Assembly: GCA_949987705.1 (NCBI GenBank)
Contig: OX465283.1
Span: forward strand, 11,202,207-11,266,206
Length of the DNA: 64,000 bases
Direction: 5' to 3'
Source of the DNA: Thereva unica
Taxonomy: Eukaryota > Arthropoda > Insecta > Diptera > Therevidae
Shown here: positions 54,040-64,000 of the stretch, piece after piece
How the letters are laid out: every line of letters starts with the position of its first letter
How positions within the stretch are numbered: position 1 is the first letter of the stretch
Notes under the pieces: model-generated
Told to the model about the DNA's origin: nothing
Database searches by the model: none
The model's input: the letters and a program-made list of their open reading frames with translations, nothing else
Made by a program: the position numbers and the translations under genes

Positions 54040-54740
54040 ATTAGGGGTACGCGGATTATCTCTTCAGAAGAATTCATCTACCTGATATCCGAAAAAATGG
54101 TCCAGGAAGAATCGAGTTGGCTATCTTGTACCAAATTTTTTATGTTAAAGACTAGCTGTGTTTAGAGGTGATGCTCGTTTTATACTGGAGCAGAAGGAGG
54201 TTTGGTTTTACCCCTGTACTTCCTAATGTGACATGCTATTCCAATGCATTATTTAGGAAGTTGTACCTGATGTTCGAGATCTTCAGAATTTCAAAAATGG
54301 GTGGAAATATCCTCGCGAAGTGATCCTTCCACCACTTGTCTATATACGACCCAAAATGTGTTTCGGACATTCCTGTAGCCAGGGATCTTCTTCTGTGGTC
54401 AGAAAAGGAGTGATTACTGGATATTTTGCAGTTTTCTACACAATTGAGTAGGTCGTGGGAAACATGAGTAATGCTATATTTAGACAACATAAAATTGTTA
54501 AGGTCATTATTAGCAACTAAACAGGTTTATGGCTTACCTTCCCCATTTCTGGGATACAGCAACCTGCATTTTAGAGTCCTGATTCCGCATACAAGCGCCA
54601 AAAATCAAAGGCTTTTGTACCAGGACGAAATCTAAATGAACCTTCGAAAGGCGTACGCAGACACTGGCGGTTGTAGCTTTGCTGTGATGGAGATTAATCT
54701 GCGCTATTTTTAACATCGTAGTTTCGAGCAGCAGGATCAA
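54040..54740 (-). pseudogene. Loa/R1-like endonuclease (probable LINE-C 5' half)
   Basis: The minus strand shows the start of an ORF2 endonuclease, 'MLKIAQINLHHSKATTASVC', then 'FVLVQKP' (54.6-54.71 kb). This resembles 'QINL.H...A...L' and 'D..L.QEP' in Loa/R1 endonucleases; the usual Glu of QEP is Lys here. After a deletion the C-terminal motif 'HSFSDHRRRSL' appears (about 54.4 kb; SDH is the last catalytic motif) with the following linker 'FGSYIDKWWKDHF'. The middle, including GDFNAHH, is missing. LINE-C copies in this window lack exactly this part, so it is probably the same family, but no overlap proves it. Confidence 0.55.
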
Positions 54741-55011
54741 TCTCGATCACAGTTATGTCAGCCTCGTCCTCTTCCGGGGTGAGAGTAATATCATCTCCCA
54801 TCGAAAAAAGTCGGGCAAAGTCCCTCAGTTCATCCTCCGTCGTTGATGGCGAATTAACGGCGGAGATGAGGATATCCTCTTCGGAAAAGAAAGGAGGGTC
54901 TTTTGGACCCAGGTTGGGTAAGTGAGTACCCTCAGGCGCGTTAGGATCAGCTACTTCTGTTTCTGTGTCACTGGAACATTCGCTGTAGTAATAGATAGAT
55001 TTAGAGTACAA
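54694..55011 (-). pseudogene. Acidic ORF overlapping the endonuclease start
   Basis: A 105-codon minus frame, rich in Asp/Glu/Pro/Ser ('CSSDTETEVADPNAPEG', 'LGPKDPPFFSEEDILI', 'LTPEEDEADITVIEIDP'). It ends at 54694, overlapping the endonuclease frame (start at about 54.71-54.74 kb) by a few tens of bases. An ORF1 whose end overlaps ORF2 is common in these LINEs, so I infer the tail of ORF1. No zinc knuckle is visible and I do not recognise the protein itself. Confidence 0.4.
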
Positions 55012-55299
55012 AATGGAAGTCAGTGCAAGTAGTATGGTTAGTTCGATGCGTAGACCAAGTTTGGGTTAAATTAGGGGCCAGAGATAGGCCGATGGTATTA
55101 GCGATACAATTTTGTTTGGCCAAGTTAACGTTTTTGTTTCGAAAACACAAGTCCCGGTCACCGTATTGGAAGCAATGTGTTCTCTTACTTGGTTTGGATA
55201 GGTTTGTAAATCTGTATGAGAGCTTACCGATGACTAGGCAGTGGTTCGAATTGCTGAGAGGTAAATTAACTTTGTCGGAGTATTAAGTAAGAAAAAGAT

Positions 55300-55545
55300 C
55301 AAGATGTTGGACTCTTTACTTTGCAACATCAGCAACTTTCGTGCGATTCGGGATTTGCAGAAAGTTTTTACATTTTTGCCAGGAACATATGTGCCATTTA
55401 ACTCAGCCAATTTACATTGTGAACAGTCAAATTACTTACGTACTTACGTTAGTTTTTCGTGTGTTGATTGTGCGGTAGTTTTTGTTGGGATCGAGTGGAA
55501 TTTGCAGCTTTTAAATCATTCTCTTTTGTTCTATAAGTACTGAAG
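55300..55545 (-). pseudogene. Endonuclease scrap with 'VHNVNWLS' motif
   Basis: The minus strand near 55.40 kb encodes 'NLTVHNVNWLS', matching the 'GDFNVYNVNWLS' motif of the 57.9-58.5 kb endonuclease. Nucleotide similarity there ('ACTCAGCCA.TTTACATTGT') confirms a shared origin. The catalytic GD is lost. It abuts the SINE at 55545. Confidence 0.4.
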
Positions 55546-55788
55546 ACTATGACAAGAGGAATCAGCAGAGGGAAGAAGAGAGAAGGAAAGTTATGTAGGT
55601 GGGAAAGTGGGAAAGTCCGCTGGAGGGAAACTATTTTCGACCTATGTCGCATGAGGGATTAAAGGAGCGCAATGAAAAAAAAAATGAATGAAAGTGGGAA
55701 AGGCGAAGGACCGTGATGTTGCCGGGATTCGAACCCGGGACCTCCGGCATAGCAGTCAGGCGCCTTACTCCTAGACTACCGAGGCCCC
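55545..55788 (-). repeat. tRNA-derived SINE, second copy, 3'-truncated
   Basis: Reverse complement of the 10.05 kb SINE head: 'GGGGCCTCGGTAGTCTAGGA', then a perfect B box (GGTTCGAATCC) in a fully paired CCGGG/CCCGG stem. Its body keeps 'CACGGTCCTTCGCCTTT', 'CCTACATAACTTTC' and 'TGATTCCTCTTGTCATAG'. An extra segment of about 90 bases (about 55605-55695), with a T-rich start and a duplicated 'TTTCCCACTTT', is present relative to the 10 kb copy. The 3' half is missing, and an endonuclease scrap follows. Confidence 0.75.
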
Positions 55789-55799
55789 CAAAAATGTAC

Positions 55800-57665
55800 T
55801 ATAGATATAACGGTCTATAAAGGGGCTTACTTTTGAGATTTAGACTTTTACTTAATTTGTTTTTGTTAATTTTACCTTAAGCCATTGCGAATCAAAACTA
55901 GCTTATATTCAGCCAAAAATATTAAATTTTTGAACATTCCTTAATGCTTACTTTATCAATACTCAATTTCCCATAATTGGAACCATGATCTTCCCAGCTA
56001 CAAACCAAAATTGATTTATAATCTCTCTTAATTTTTCAATTTCTATTTACTTTCACAAAATCCCACGTGCAACAACATTTTAATAACTCTTCTATTAGGC
56101 AAAAATAACATTTTCTATTTCAGGAGTATCGCTCGCAAACCTAGCTTCCATTTTCACAACAACTGAAACTGAATAACATTGTATATATAAGCGCACACCT
56201 ACACACAGGTAAAAATGCTTCTACCTTTAAAGGTTTGAATTTTAAAGTTAACTAACAGATGGGGATGGTCATGTGTATGTGTGCTGAAGTTTGGTAGAGA
56301 AGTTGAGGTGAGCCGGATAATTAATTCACTTACCCCCACCCCCAGCTGTACACAAAAGTGGTGTTCGTTATTAAATCAACTCGTGCACATCCCAGTTCAC
56401 CAGGCATGGCTTTTCATCCCTTCAGCCATTCAAAACTCGGGTGGAGTTCATTTTTTTTTTTTTTAATTTAATAAATCATTCGCCATTTTCCAAACCCGTA
56501 TTGCGCGAGGTCCTTTTTTCGGTTTTTGGCTAGCCTAGAAACCTCAGGACATCGCTGTGTGATTTTGCCGCCTACAAAACTCGGTGGATAACATAGACGA
56601 GGTTTTGGAATGTCGTTGTCCTTGCATCAATGGTGTTACTCCCCGCCAAGGACGATTGTGTGGTTTTGAAAGTCGTTTATTGTTGGTTTTCTGGCATGAA
56701 ACGCAATTCGGCTTTCAACTTTCGAGAGTACTATTAACCTGATTGCGTCACCTATTACCTGAGAGAAGATACCGCCCCGACCAGAGGAAAAAGGGAAAAA
56801 CAATTTCATTTTCCTCCAAGGACTCTTTCATTTTCTGAACAGGCACATTTGAAAATTTTCGGTTACTTCTGCTCTCGATGGTGAAGTTGCTCCCTTGGGG
56901 CATTCGTTATCCTAATGACGTGAAATACCTGGCGAACATCTAAGCGGGCCGCCATGAATGTTGAGGGTGTAATATCAGAACTTTTTATCCGTATCTATGC
57001 TGGAATAAAATAATTATAAGCGCAGATTAAATCTGAACGCGGGGGCGGGCGGCATTGAATTAATTTTCCCTTTGTTGGGGGGCATTTCGCTTCGGGGGTG
57101 ATATTCTATTATTATAAATGCGAGGGTGTTTATGAAATATTGTTACTGTTATTATTTGTGTGAAATACAATTATTCGAAAGGAAGTGTGTGCTTTTATGT
57201 TTTTGTGGTGAAATTCATGTGAGATGAAAAGTTTGTATACAGTTGAAGGAAATGCCTATCAGATTTTATATATGTATATGCTGGGAACAGCTTCAGTGTA
57301 GCAAGATAGACCTAGATCCTTTAATGCTTAACAAGTGCCTTTAATGTCTTCTCACATCACTCGTATATGAGAGATGAAAATTTCCAAAAAGCCTGAATAT
57401 GATTTATGTGAAGTATGTGAAGTTGAGTGATTCTCGAGTGCTAATTAAGGTTATGATTTTTTAAGTATGAGATTTATAATTTTAGAAATTCATTTAAAAA
57501 AAAAATGTATATCCTTAATAGAATTACATCGCAGATATTGCTTTGGAGATGAGTAAGCATAATTCGAGGATATTAACGAAACACGGATTGTGGGTTGGTT
57601 GTTTTCAGAGATACCTGTTAGAAAAGCCTATGTACAGTATTGACCCATTCTAAAGCACCCCTCTT
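55800..57665. other. No recognisable gene or element
   Basis: AT-rich spacer. Simple T/A runs (for example T15 at about 56450). No conserved motif was seen. Confidence 0.45.
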
Positions 57666-57671
57666 CAAACC

Positions 57672-57870
57672 CTACTAATATAATAAATGCGAAAGTAACT
57701 CTGTCTTTCTGTCTGTTTGTTACGCTTTCACGCCTTAACCGCTAAACTAATTTTGATGAAATTTGGTACAGAGATTATTTAGACCTTGGAGAAGGACATA
57801 GGCTCTTTGATGCGTAACTAGGCTTGAAAGAGTTAAAATAGGAGATGAAAGTTTGTATGGAAGTCTAAAC
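57672..57870 (+). mobile_element. Helitron-like 5' fragment
   Basis: 'CTACTAATATAATAAATGCG', 'AAAGTAACTCTGTC', 'TACGCTTTCACGCC', 'AATTTTGATGAAATTTGGTA', 'GAGAAGGACATAGG' and 'GATGAAAGTTTGTATGG' in this order. They closely resemble the 5' part of non-autonomous Helitrons that are common in insects (recalled from Lepidoptera). The terminal TC is not exactly in place and no CTAG-type 3' hairpin follows; the fragment ends where the endonuclease relic begins. Confidence 0.6.
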
Positions 57871-57929
57871 AATTTAAAAAATAAATAAATTTGAAAACCT
57901 TTATGTGTATTTTACAAAGTGGGGTGATC

Positions 57930-58491
57930 CTTGGGATGATCCAGCAGTGATCCGGTGATCCATTTGAGTAACTCAGCCAGTTTACATTGTAAACATTGAA
58001 ATCGCCCGCAACGATGATTTCACACTCTGGATTGGATGACGAAAATCCCGAGATTTGTTCGAAAATAGCATCTATTGAAGATGAGGCTTCGTACCTTATG
58101 TTAGGAATACTGTAAACGAAGCAGAAAAATATGACTATTTTAATCCAGAGGTAGTTAAAATCAGAAAATGTTCTATTATATATGTAAGCCACGTCATCCC
58201 TAACATAAATGGCAATACCCCTATGGGGTGACTAAAGTACACTAAAGTGTATCCAGACACCTCATAATGACCTAGGCCAGTATTAGGTGATATTTGGGTT
58301 TCACTAAGTAAGAATATTGGAGGTTTAAAATTGGATAAATGGCACTCTACAAAAGAAAAATTCGTATGAAGTCCACGCACTTTACAAAAGCCAACACAAA
58401 ACTGTGGCTTGTAACGGGACCACAGTTGCGCGGGCTCAATTGCCACGTTCTTCAAGGTGATTTTACTCGGCGAAGCAGTTGTAGCAGCCAT
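57930..58491 (-). pseudogene. CR1/Jockey-like LINE endonuclease relic
   Basis: The minus strand contains 'FCKVRGLHTNFSFVECHLSN', 'FLLSETQIS' (the catalytic Glu motif), 'YEVSGYTL' and 'IPNIRYEASSSIDAIFEQIS', with 'CEIIVAGDFNVYNVNWLSYS'. These match the N-terminal endonuclease of CR1/Jockey-like elements ('N.RGL..N...V..HL', 'L.ETQ', 'GDFN.H...WL'). GDFN is intact but the His two residues later is Tyr. The C-terminal SDH part is missing, replaced at about 57.93 kb by unrelated sequence. A shift of frame occurs near 58.14 kb. LINE-A copies here lack an endonuclease, so this may be that family's 5' part. Confidence 0.7.
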
Positions 58492-58495
58492 CGGA

Positions 58496-58543
58496 GTTAA
58501 TAAAATTTGCCCGCGTCAGAAAAATTTGCCCGCGTCAGAGTGT
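58496..58543. repeat. Tandem 'AAAATTTGCCCGCGTCAGA' pair
   Basis: Two adjacent copies of about 21 bases lie just upstream (in the minus sense) of the endonuclease start. A repeated unit in this position could be the 5' UTR/promoter of the element, but two copies are too few to say. Confidence 0.55.
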
Positions 58544-58649
58544 TATATCTCTTGAGACGGGGCAAGTTTCATCGACCGACAAATAATGGTCGCGACACCC
58601 GCTGGTCCGAGCTTAGAGTTTAAAATGGAAGCAAAGGTTATTCAATCTC

Positions 58650-60075
58650 GTGCGACCAGTGCAGCAGGTTGAGTGCAACTGGTATCCAACGTGTGCCTTT
58701 GAGAGCGAGTCTCGTTAACTCGTCCACGAACTGATATCATACTCAAATAGCGTGCGAGTCGAAGTGTGGAAGAGGGTTCTAAGGATACACATTAGGTATA
58801 AGCGTGACCCGTTTGCGTGGGCTACGAGTAAGAAAGGGATACCGATTTTCTTAATAAGAAGAGGGTTAGATCGTCTGGATCTTCTCCAAGCCATAATAAG
58901 CCGGAAAAAAGGGTTAAGGTTCCGGCCATACGGTTTAAAAAGCTTTCAGAAAAAAAGTCGGACTTAACCATAAGGAAGCCTAGAGCGGCTCCTTTTTCTG
59001 TGAAGTGGCAGAAAGTGTCAGATTCGGTGTACATGCGAGTGACTATCCGGAGACTCTCCTGACTACGAAACAACTAGTTTCCGTGTAAAGGGAGTCTTTT
59101 GAAAGCCATAGCCGAGTTGGCTCAGGGATCAGAACAGCCCAGGTTACTAGCGATCGGTGGGCTCCTGTGATGAGCTGCCTTAAATCCTGGAAGGAGCAAA
59201 CCTCTTCGATATAAACGAGGACAAGCTGCCGCACAGCCATGTTGTGGTCAAGTACTTCGCGGTGGCAAAGAAGATCCCATTGACATTATGTTGAAAATTA
59301 TAGGGTTCTAAATCCCTAGCGTGTAGAAGTGGAGAACACTCCACCAAGGCTCCGCATCGGGATCACATTTTTTGTAAACCAAAGGTCTATTGACGAGCTG
59401 AGGCGAACGGGTAGCCAAATTGGCTACAATTTTGGTCAGGCCATGCTTAAGATCAGAGAGACAGAAAAACCTATGACCACAGCTGCCCCCAGCCAAACTT
59501 ACAAAGCCCCCTCAGCGACCGCCCGTGCCTGGCGAACAACCGCCACCGATCACAAAGGCAGCAGAAAACCTGAGGCTACCAACCGAAGCCTCGCAAGAGT
59601 CTGCTTCAGGAACGAAAGAAGTAAGTTGTTCGAGTTTCAGGATTTTTTGGTGCTTGTAGTAGGGAAAACCTCTTTTAACAAGGAGGTGACTCTTTACACT
59701 CTCTCACCATCCGACAAAAATAGCCACATAGAGAGGTACTGTTGGCGAAACGATGGGGAAGCAACTCTGGTAAGAAATGCTTCCTATATTTCCGCTACGC
59801 CGCCTGTGTGTGAAGCGAAAACCATCGGAATCCGTAGGGGCAACCCCTATCTCAAAAAGGCTCGCAAAGGAAGTGAACACTGCTTCCAATATGACGAACG
59901 AAATTACGACTTTGCCGAACGTTGATCCTTCCGAATCTTCTTTATGGATCGAAAACGTGGGCACTGCTCAAACCGGACGTCAACAAGCTCGAGGTCTTCC
60001 AAATGCGATGCTTGAGGCAGATTCTCTGTGTATACTGGATGAACGAGTGAAATTTTCACTAGTTCGTTTTTAGAG
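58650..60075 (+). other. Unrecognised open frames, possibly LINE ORF1
   Basis: A region with two overlapping + frames: 59329-59925 (198 codons, GTG start, basic, Thr/Ala/Arg-rich near 'TTAAPSQTYKAPSATARAW') and 59777-60073 (98 codons, 'KRKPSESVGATPISKRLAK'). Basic Ser/Thr-rich stretches of this kind occur in LINE ORF1 proteins, and base composition here is less AT-rich than the flanks. I see no zinc knuckle, RRM or other domain. A host exon cannot be excluded but no splice pattern was evident. Confidence 0.3.
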
Positions 60076-60079
60076 AATA

Positions 60080-61310
60080 CACACAAAGAGATGAATTCAT
60101 TCAAATTATAAAAAACGTCAAGAGACTGAGCAGTAATATGTTCTATCAAAAGATACAATAACAAGCCTAACAAGTTATATTATTAACTTCCACAATGAGA
60201 AGTTTTATCTTACACGTGCCTGAACTCAATGGTTTTATAGCAATAACATACTCTGCATATATGATATACAACAATACACGTGCCTAGATTTTCTCCGAGC
60301 CCCAAAATTCCCACGGGCAAACAGTAAACGCCAACTCTGGAACTTGTTTCTTTGTTCATATATCTCCCAGAACAAAAAAGAACATACCTCAACTGAGATA
60401 GAATCTTGGCTGGATTTGAATGATAAAAATTAAATCTCAAGCCATATACAAGATCCTTCTACATGTTCTACATAGAGGCGTATTTTAACCCTCTAGTGCA
60501 TTCCTATTCAATCGGGAAATCAAGAGTCTCTTTTTCTGACAATTTAGGATAAGGTCATGTCTTGAACGATGCTCCACTTGACTTCGTACAACCGAAATCT
60601 GCCTTAACCCTAATCCATAACCAACCACCCAAAAAGAAGGTGCTGGGAGCGAAATGTGCTCCACTCGGTTATATTCATCTTCGTCTACCAGCAACAGAAA
60701 TAATAAAACATTCCCCATGCACATGTACAAATTCTAAGGTGTTTAATGAAACTTCCTTCTGGCGGATAAGCACCGGCAGAACACGTACGATGAATGAGAT
60801 AAATTAACAATTAAGGAATTAACTCCACATAATCTCGCTGAAATCTGGATCAACAATGAAGTAATGACAAGATTAATTCGTTTGATGGAAACATTTTTGG
60901 GGAAATGAAGAAACTTTAAAGGCAGGAAGGCGACATTGTGACAAACAAGGATGAAAGAATTGAAAGATAATAAAAGGTGATTAATCAATTTGTACAACTC
61001 AAATTTAAAAAAAGAAAATGTTTACAACAAAACGACAAAAGTTTACGGAGCATTTTTAATCCATACCATAATTAGGCAGTTTCTAAATCCTTCTGCTATG
61101 TTTCAAAATGCCGCCTCCCTCCTCCAGAAAGTTATAGCCGAAAATTATTGACTTCCTCGAAAAAATGTCAAAAAAAGATGGAAATAGGGCTGCCTCCATT
61201 GCGATCGTAGGTCCAGTTAGCGTTTTGGCGCGACGTTTGCCATGAAAATCTAAAATTATTCCGCCAGATGTATGCTCGTCTCAGTTACAGATGTATTCGT
61301 AGTCGACACA
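60080..61310. other. No recognisable gene or element
   Basis: AT-rich sequence. The frames, of up to 84 codons, have no motifs. Confidence 0.45.
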
Positions 61311-61314
61311 TTCT

Positions 61315-61510
61315 AAACTGTCGTTTTATTAAGCGGTCTCCCAACTGAGTACAAACCACGTCCACAGCTGCTTGAACTATGTAATGGAACAAGAACCGGT
61401 CTGCTGAGTATGCCAATGGTACCCTTTATGGGAACCAAGTTAATAGCCGCTTTGTTGGCCCTGTACAGTTTTTTAAAGCCCAAGTGCTTCGTTTTATTGA
61501 TATGTGCCTG
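61315..61510 (-). repeat. REP-1 dispersed repeat, copy 6
   Basis: The + strand shows 'GCGGTCTCCCAACTGAGTAC', 'AAACCACGTCCACAGCTGCT', 'GGAACAAGAACCGGTCTGCT', 'GAGTATGCCAATGGTACCCT' and 'TTATGGGAACCAAG'. After that it reads 'CTGTACAGTTTTTTAAAGCC', which matches the 'AGGACGA...' side only loosely. Confidence 0.55.
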
Positions 61511-61514
61511 TAGC

Positions 61515-62635
61515 GGACTGTGATTGGAGATGTAAAACTTTATTTGGGCGTGGCGTGACAGTTTCATGCTTAGTGCGGGCCAAACTTATTTTTACTCAGG
61601 CCTACTATTTCGGGTACCATGCAAGCCTGTTGAAGCTATCCGTGCCTATTGTAAGCTAAGAACCGGCGACTTATTTCACTCTAGCAGGATTATCTGTATG
61701 TACTCCATTTTGAATTAGAGCAATACGCTATAAAAGCTGCATTGGTATTGAGATCGAATGGGTACTTGGCCGATGGTCTTCAACTGTTTCACTCTGTTGT
61801 CAGGGCTATGGATGCCCGATTGGATTAAATTGCATGCTTGGCACGGTCTGAAAGTTAAAGTCTCTCTCCGTCAAAACACAAGAAATGCTATCTTGGATTT
61901 TCTTTAACGTACCACAGTTGGGATTAGCAAACGAGTTGTCATAATTCTTTAAGAAACAGATCTGAACAGATGAGAGGGTCAGGTTTGGTAAAGCGATCAC
62001 CTTGGAGACTATAGCCGCACTGCACCATTGACAACGAAAGAAGTGTCTTAATTATTTATCTAGTTTTATGTGCCTAGCTTCCAAGTTGTTTGTTTTTGGG
62101 CTAACTCGCACGCAACATGGCCATTAAACTAGTTCGGCGCAGTTAAACATTGCACCCTAAATTTACACCTATGTAGGATTGGAAATTGAGTCTGAAATTC
62201 AATTCCATATTGCTTGACCAAATAAGTTTAAGCTCTCAAACTTTAGATGGATTGCTAAGCTTGGTCAACGAGTCTAGCCAAAAAATCTAAATTATAACAA
62301 GGGCTTAATGAACAAGCGTCGGCCACAGTACTCTCTTGAACTGCGATACTTTACTTAAAGGACAAAAAGTACTGAAAAGATTCCTAAGGTTTTACAAAGT
62401 TGGGTATCGTACCATAAACTTGAGACTAATAGTAATCGGTCCGAAGGAACTCACTTTTTGGCATCTTTAAAAACACTAAAGTGCTCGGCAGAAAGATGGT
62501 TCTCCATGGACAAAAATACAGATCCCGAAGAAGCTCAAGGGCTAGTACCCCAGTTATGGTAATGGGAGCATTGAAATTTTGGTGGCAGCGGTGGGATTTA
62601 GAGTGCGACTAGCATAACATATTAAAGGGATGTTC
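61515..62635. other. No recognisable gene or element
   Basis: No diagnostic motif. The last few hundred bases may be upstream Gypsy sequence, but I cannot support that. Confidence 0.4.
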
Positions 62636-62639
62636 TCAG

Positions 62640-63115
62640 GAACTTTGCCGACATTGCCTACGAATTACGTAAATAACAAAAAGAAGGCTTGAACAGATAA
62701 GTGCGAGGAAAGTTTCAACATACTGAGCTAGAACTTTGTTAAGCACTAATACTAACTAACATGTATATGAAGCAAGGTGCAAAGTTTATATTGGACGTAG
62801 ATGCTTGTATTTTCGTTATTGGTGCAGTGCTATCATAAAACAACCAGAGCCAGGAAAAAGTCATAGCATAGCAGAGTAGAACGCAATCAAAATCGGACAG
62901 GAATGACTATGTCACGAGGAGAGAACTATTTATAATTTTAGACTCGACTAGTCATATTCACAAATATCTCTACAGTTACAACTTCATGCTTCGATCATGC
63001 AGCATTGAAGTGGTTGATGCAGCGCAAAAATCCCGGTGTCCAAATGGATCCGGGAGACGCCAGTCGTACGGCTTCAATTTAGGACACCCAACAAGAAAGA
63101 ATCATGAAAATACAG
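62640..63115 (+). pseudogene. Ty3/Gypsy RNase H relic
   Basis: The + strand reads, across stops, 'GAKFILDVDACIFVIGAVLS', 'NQSQEKVIA', 'SKSDRNDYVTRRELFIIL', 'HIHKYLYSYNFMLRS' and 'ALKWLMQRKNPGVQMD'. This is the Ty3/Gypsy RNase H order ('FILDTDAS..GIGAVLSQ', 'E.VI.Y.SR.L...ERNY..TR.ELLA', 'F..YL.G..F..RTDH..L.WL'). The catalytic Asp of 'LD.DA' and Glu of 'RREL' remain, but the 'TDH' block is decayed. RT upstream and integrase downstream are not recognisable. It could be part of the same family as the gag-protease relic at 42.8-43.6 kb. Confidence 0.7.
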
Positions 63116-63384
63116 ATGAACTCCTGGAGACCATGCGGTTGTAAAAACTATTGGCGCATTTAGGAATAGTGTCAAAGGGCGAATGTTGAGCCAACGACAA
63201 GACTGAGGGATCAAGAACTCAGTACGATGACCCAGATTCTAAATAAGATGGAGTAAAAGGAGAAGTCTGAATAAAAGTACATCCAGATGTAAGCAAAACC
63301 ATTGAAGAGGCCCACTAGGATTCAATGCATTTCAAGGGAGAAATACTGAAGCGCAGAACGTTTTCCAAACTTCTTCTCCTTCGA

Positions 63385-63816
63385 TGGCTCTACAGCCCAA
63401 TTCGAGCCTTGGCCTCCATCAGCTTCTTCCTTCAGACGTCTCTCGGCTCCGCAGCTTATTTCTTGTGTTGAGCAGTTTTGCTGCATCGGCCTTAACATTA
63501 TCTTCCCACCTCAACCTGGTCTTTTGCCAGCTGGTAGTAGATACAGGGCTTTTTTGGTATCCTTGAGTCATCCATTCTTTGGACATGACCGGCCCAACGT
63601 AAACGTAGTAGTTGGGCATGGGTCGAAAGTTTACATTCTTTGTATAAGTTGTACAATTCGTGATTGTAGCGTATTCTCCATGCATTGTCTTCATTGATTG
63701 GGCCGTATTACCTTCGGAGAACCCTCCTCTCAAATATATCCAACTTGTCTGCGGATTTCTGGGAGATACTCCATGCTTCACATCCATACGTAGCTACTGT
63801 ACGTATGATGGTTTTG
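63385..63816 (-). pseudogene. LINE-B (RTE-like) C-terminal fragment
   Basis: The minus strand, from about 63816 downward, encodes 'IYKTIIRTVATYGCEAWSIS' and 'KSADKLDIFERRVLRR', then in another frame 'WRIRYNHEL' and 'MSKEWMTQGYQKSPVS', and 'KTRLRWEDNVKADAAKLL'. These are successive motifs of the RTE-type RT thumb and C-terminal tail ('LYK..IRPV..YG.E.W', 'FERR.LR', 'WR.RYN.EL', 'RLRW..NV..D'). Frame changes occur near 63.71 and 63.66 kb. This copy supplies the undisrupted sequence that reveals the LINE-A insertion at 41.3-42.7 kb. Confidence 0.75.
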
Positions 63817-64000
63817 TAGATTCCCAGTGGGAAAAATTGGGAGCGATGCACAGGGGAGTGTACTTGGAGCACTCTCAAGGGAGCTTTCTTGGAGTTTTCA
63901 TAAATTTTATATAAAAAAAGAAAACGTGCAATTATGCTCATGCCCATAAAATGTGACATTAGCAAACTCAATAGCCCGGCTTTCGTTCGATACGGAGGAC
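63817..64000 (+). repeat. REP-1 copy 7, continuous with LINE-B, runs off window
   Basis: It starts 'CCCAGTGGGAAAAATTGGGA', then 'TTTTCATAAATTTTATATAA', 'CCCATAAAATGTGACATTAG', 'CAAACTCAATAGCCCGGC' and 'TTCGTTCGATACGGAGGAC' to the window edge. On the minus strand one open frame (63708-63971) runs through both this repeat and the LINE-B motif 'IYKTIIRT'. REP-1 could therefore be an upstream coding part of LINE-B rather than a separate element. Confidence 0.55.

Noticed and set aside
55711..55788. Apparent tRNA gene (perfect B box and T arm)
   Set aside because: The acceptor stem does not pair and the head is followed by a SINE body shared with 10.05 kb.

Overview
The window looks like transposon-dense intergenic DNA from an insect, most likely a fly. 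The base composition is AT-rich, and the Copia element has a primer-binding site that begins like the Drosophila copia site. There are several APE-type non-LTR retrotransposon (LINE) families, tRNA-derived SINEs and a Helitron-like repeat. I would not name a species; a large repeat-rich dipteran genome such as a soldier fly is only a guess. I found no convincing host gene, rRNA, functional tRNA or CRISPR array. Nearly every long open frame is a piece of a mobile element or the shadow of one. Element families are given working names here (LINE-A to LINE-G, REP-1, REP-2, MITE-1, HP-1).

Layout. 1-10 kb: fragments of LINE-A, LINE-C, LINE-F and an unclassified dispersed repeat (REP-1), separated by featureless AT-rich DNA. 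10-20 kb: a tRNA-derived SINE with a poly-A tail, more REP-1, and a pair of hAT-like terminal sequences around 2 kb that contains LINE-B and LINE-A pieces. 21-30.7 kb: relics of five LINE lineages, the first MITE-1 copy and a LINE-A copy retaining much of its reverse transcriptase (RT).

30.7-35.5 kb is the centrepiece. A full-length Ty1/Copia element has 141-bp LTRs that look identical and a 5-bp target duplication. Its gag-pol frame is split within the integrase by a 477-bp MITE-1 copy, which has its own 3-bp target duplication. 37.8-43.6 kb holds a LINE-C copy with a 99-bp hairpin element in its RNase H domain, then LINE-A nested in LINE-B, then a Ty3/Gypsy gag-protease relic. 44.1-47.1 kb is a 5'-truncated LINE-D whose RT frame is uninterrupted, with a 14-bp target duplication. 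49-64 kb has an LTR/PBS-like segment with two TATA boxes, endonuclease relics, a SINE, a Helitron-like fragment, a Gypsy RNase H relic and RTE-like sequence.

The elements are mostly independent parasites, so the useful story is the order of insertion: LINE-B, then LINE-A into it; LINE-C, then HP-1 into it; and LINE-G/LINE-A, then Copia, then MITE-1. The best candidates for something undescribed are MITE-1 (recently mobile, with internal copies of its terminal motif), REP-1, HP-1 and the TTAGG-repeat 3' tail of LINE-C. All family assignments are by eye from motifs and no database search was possible.
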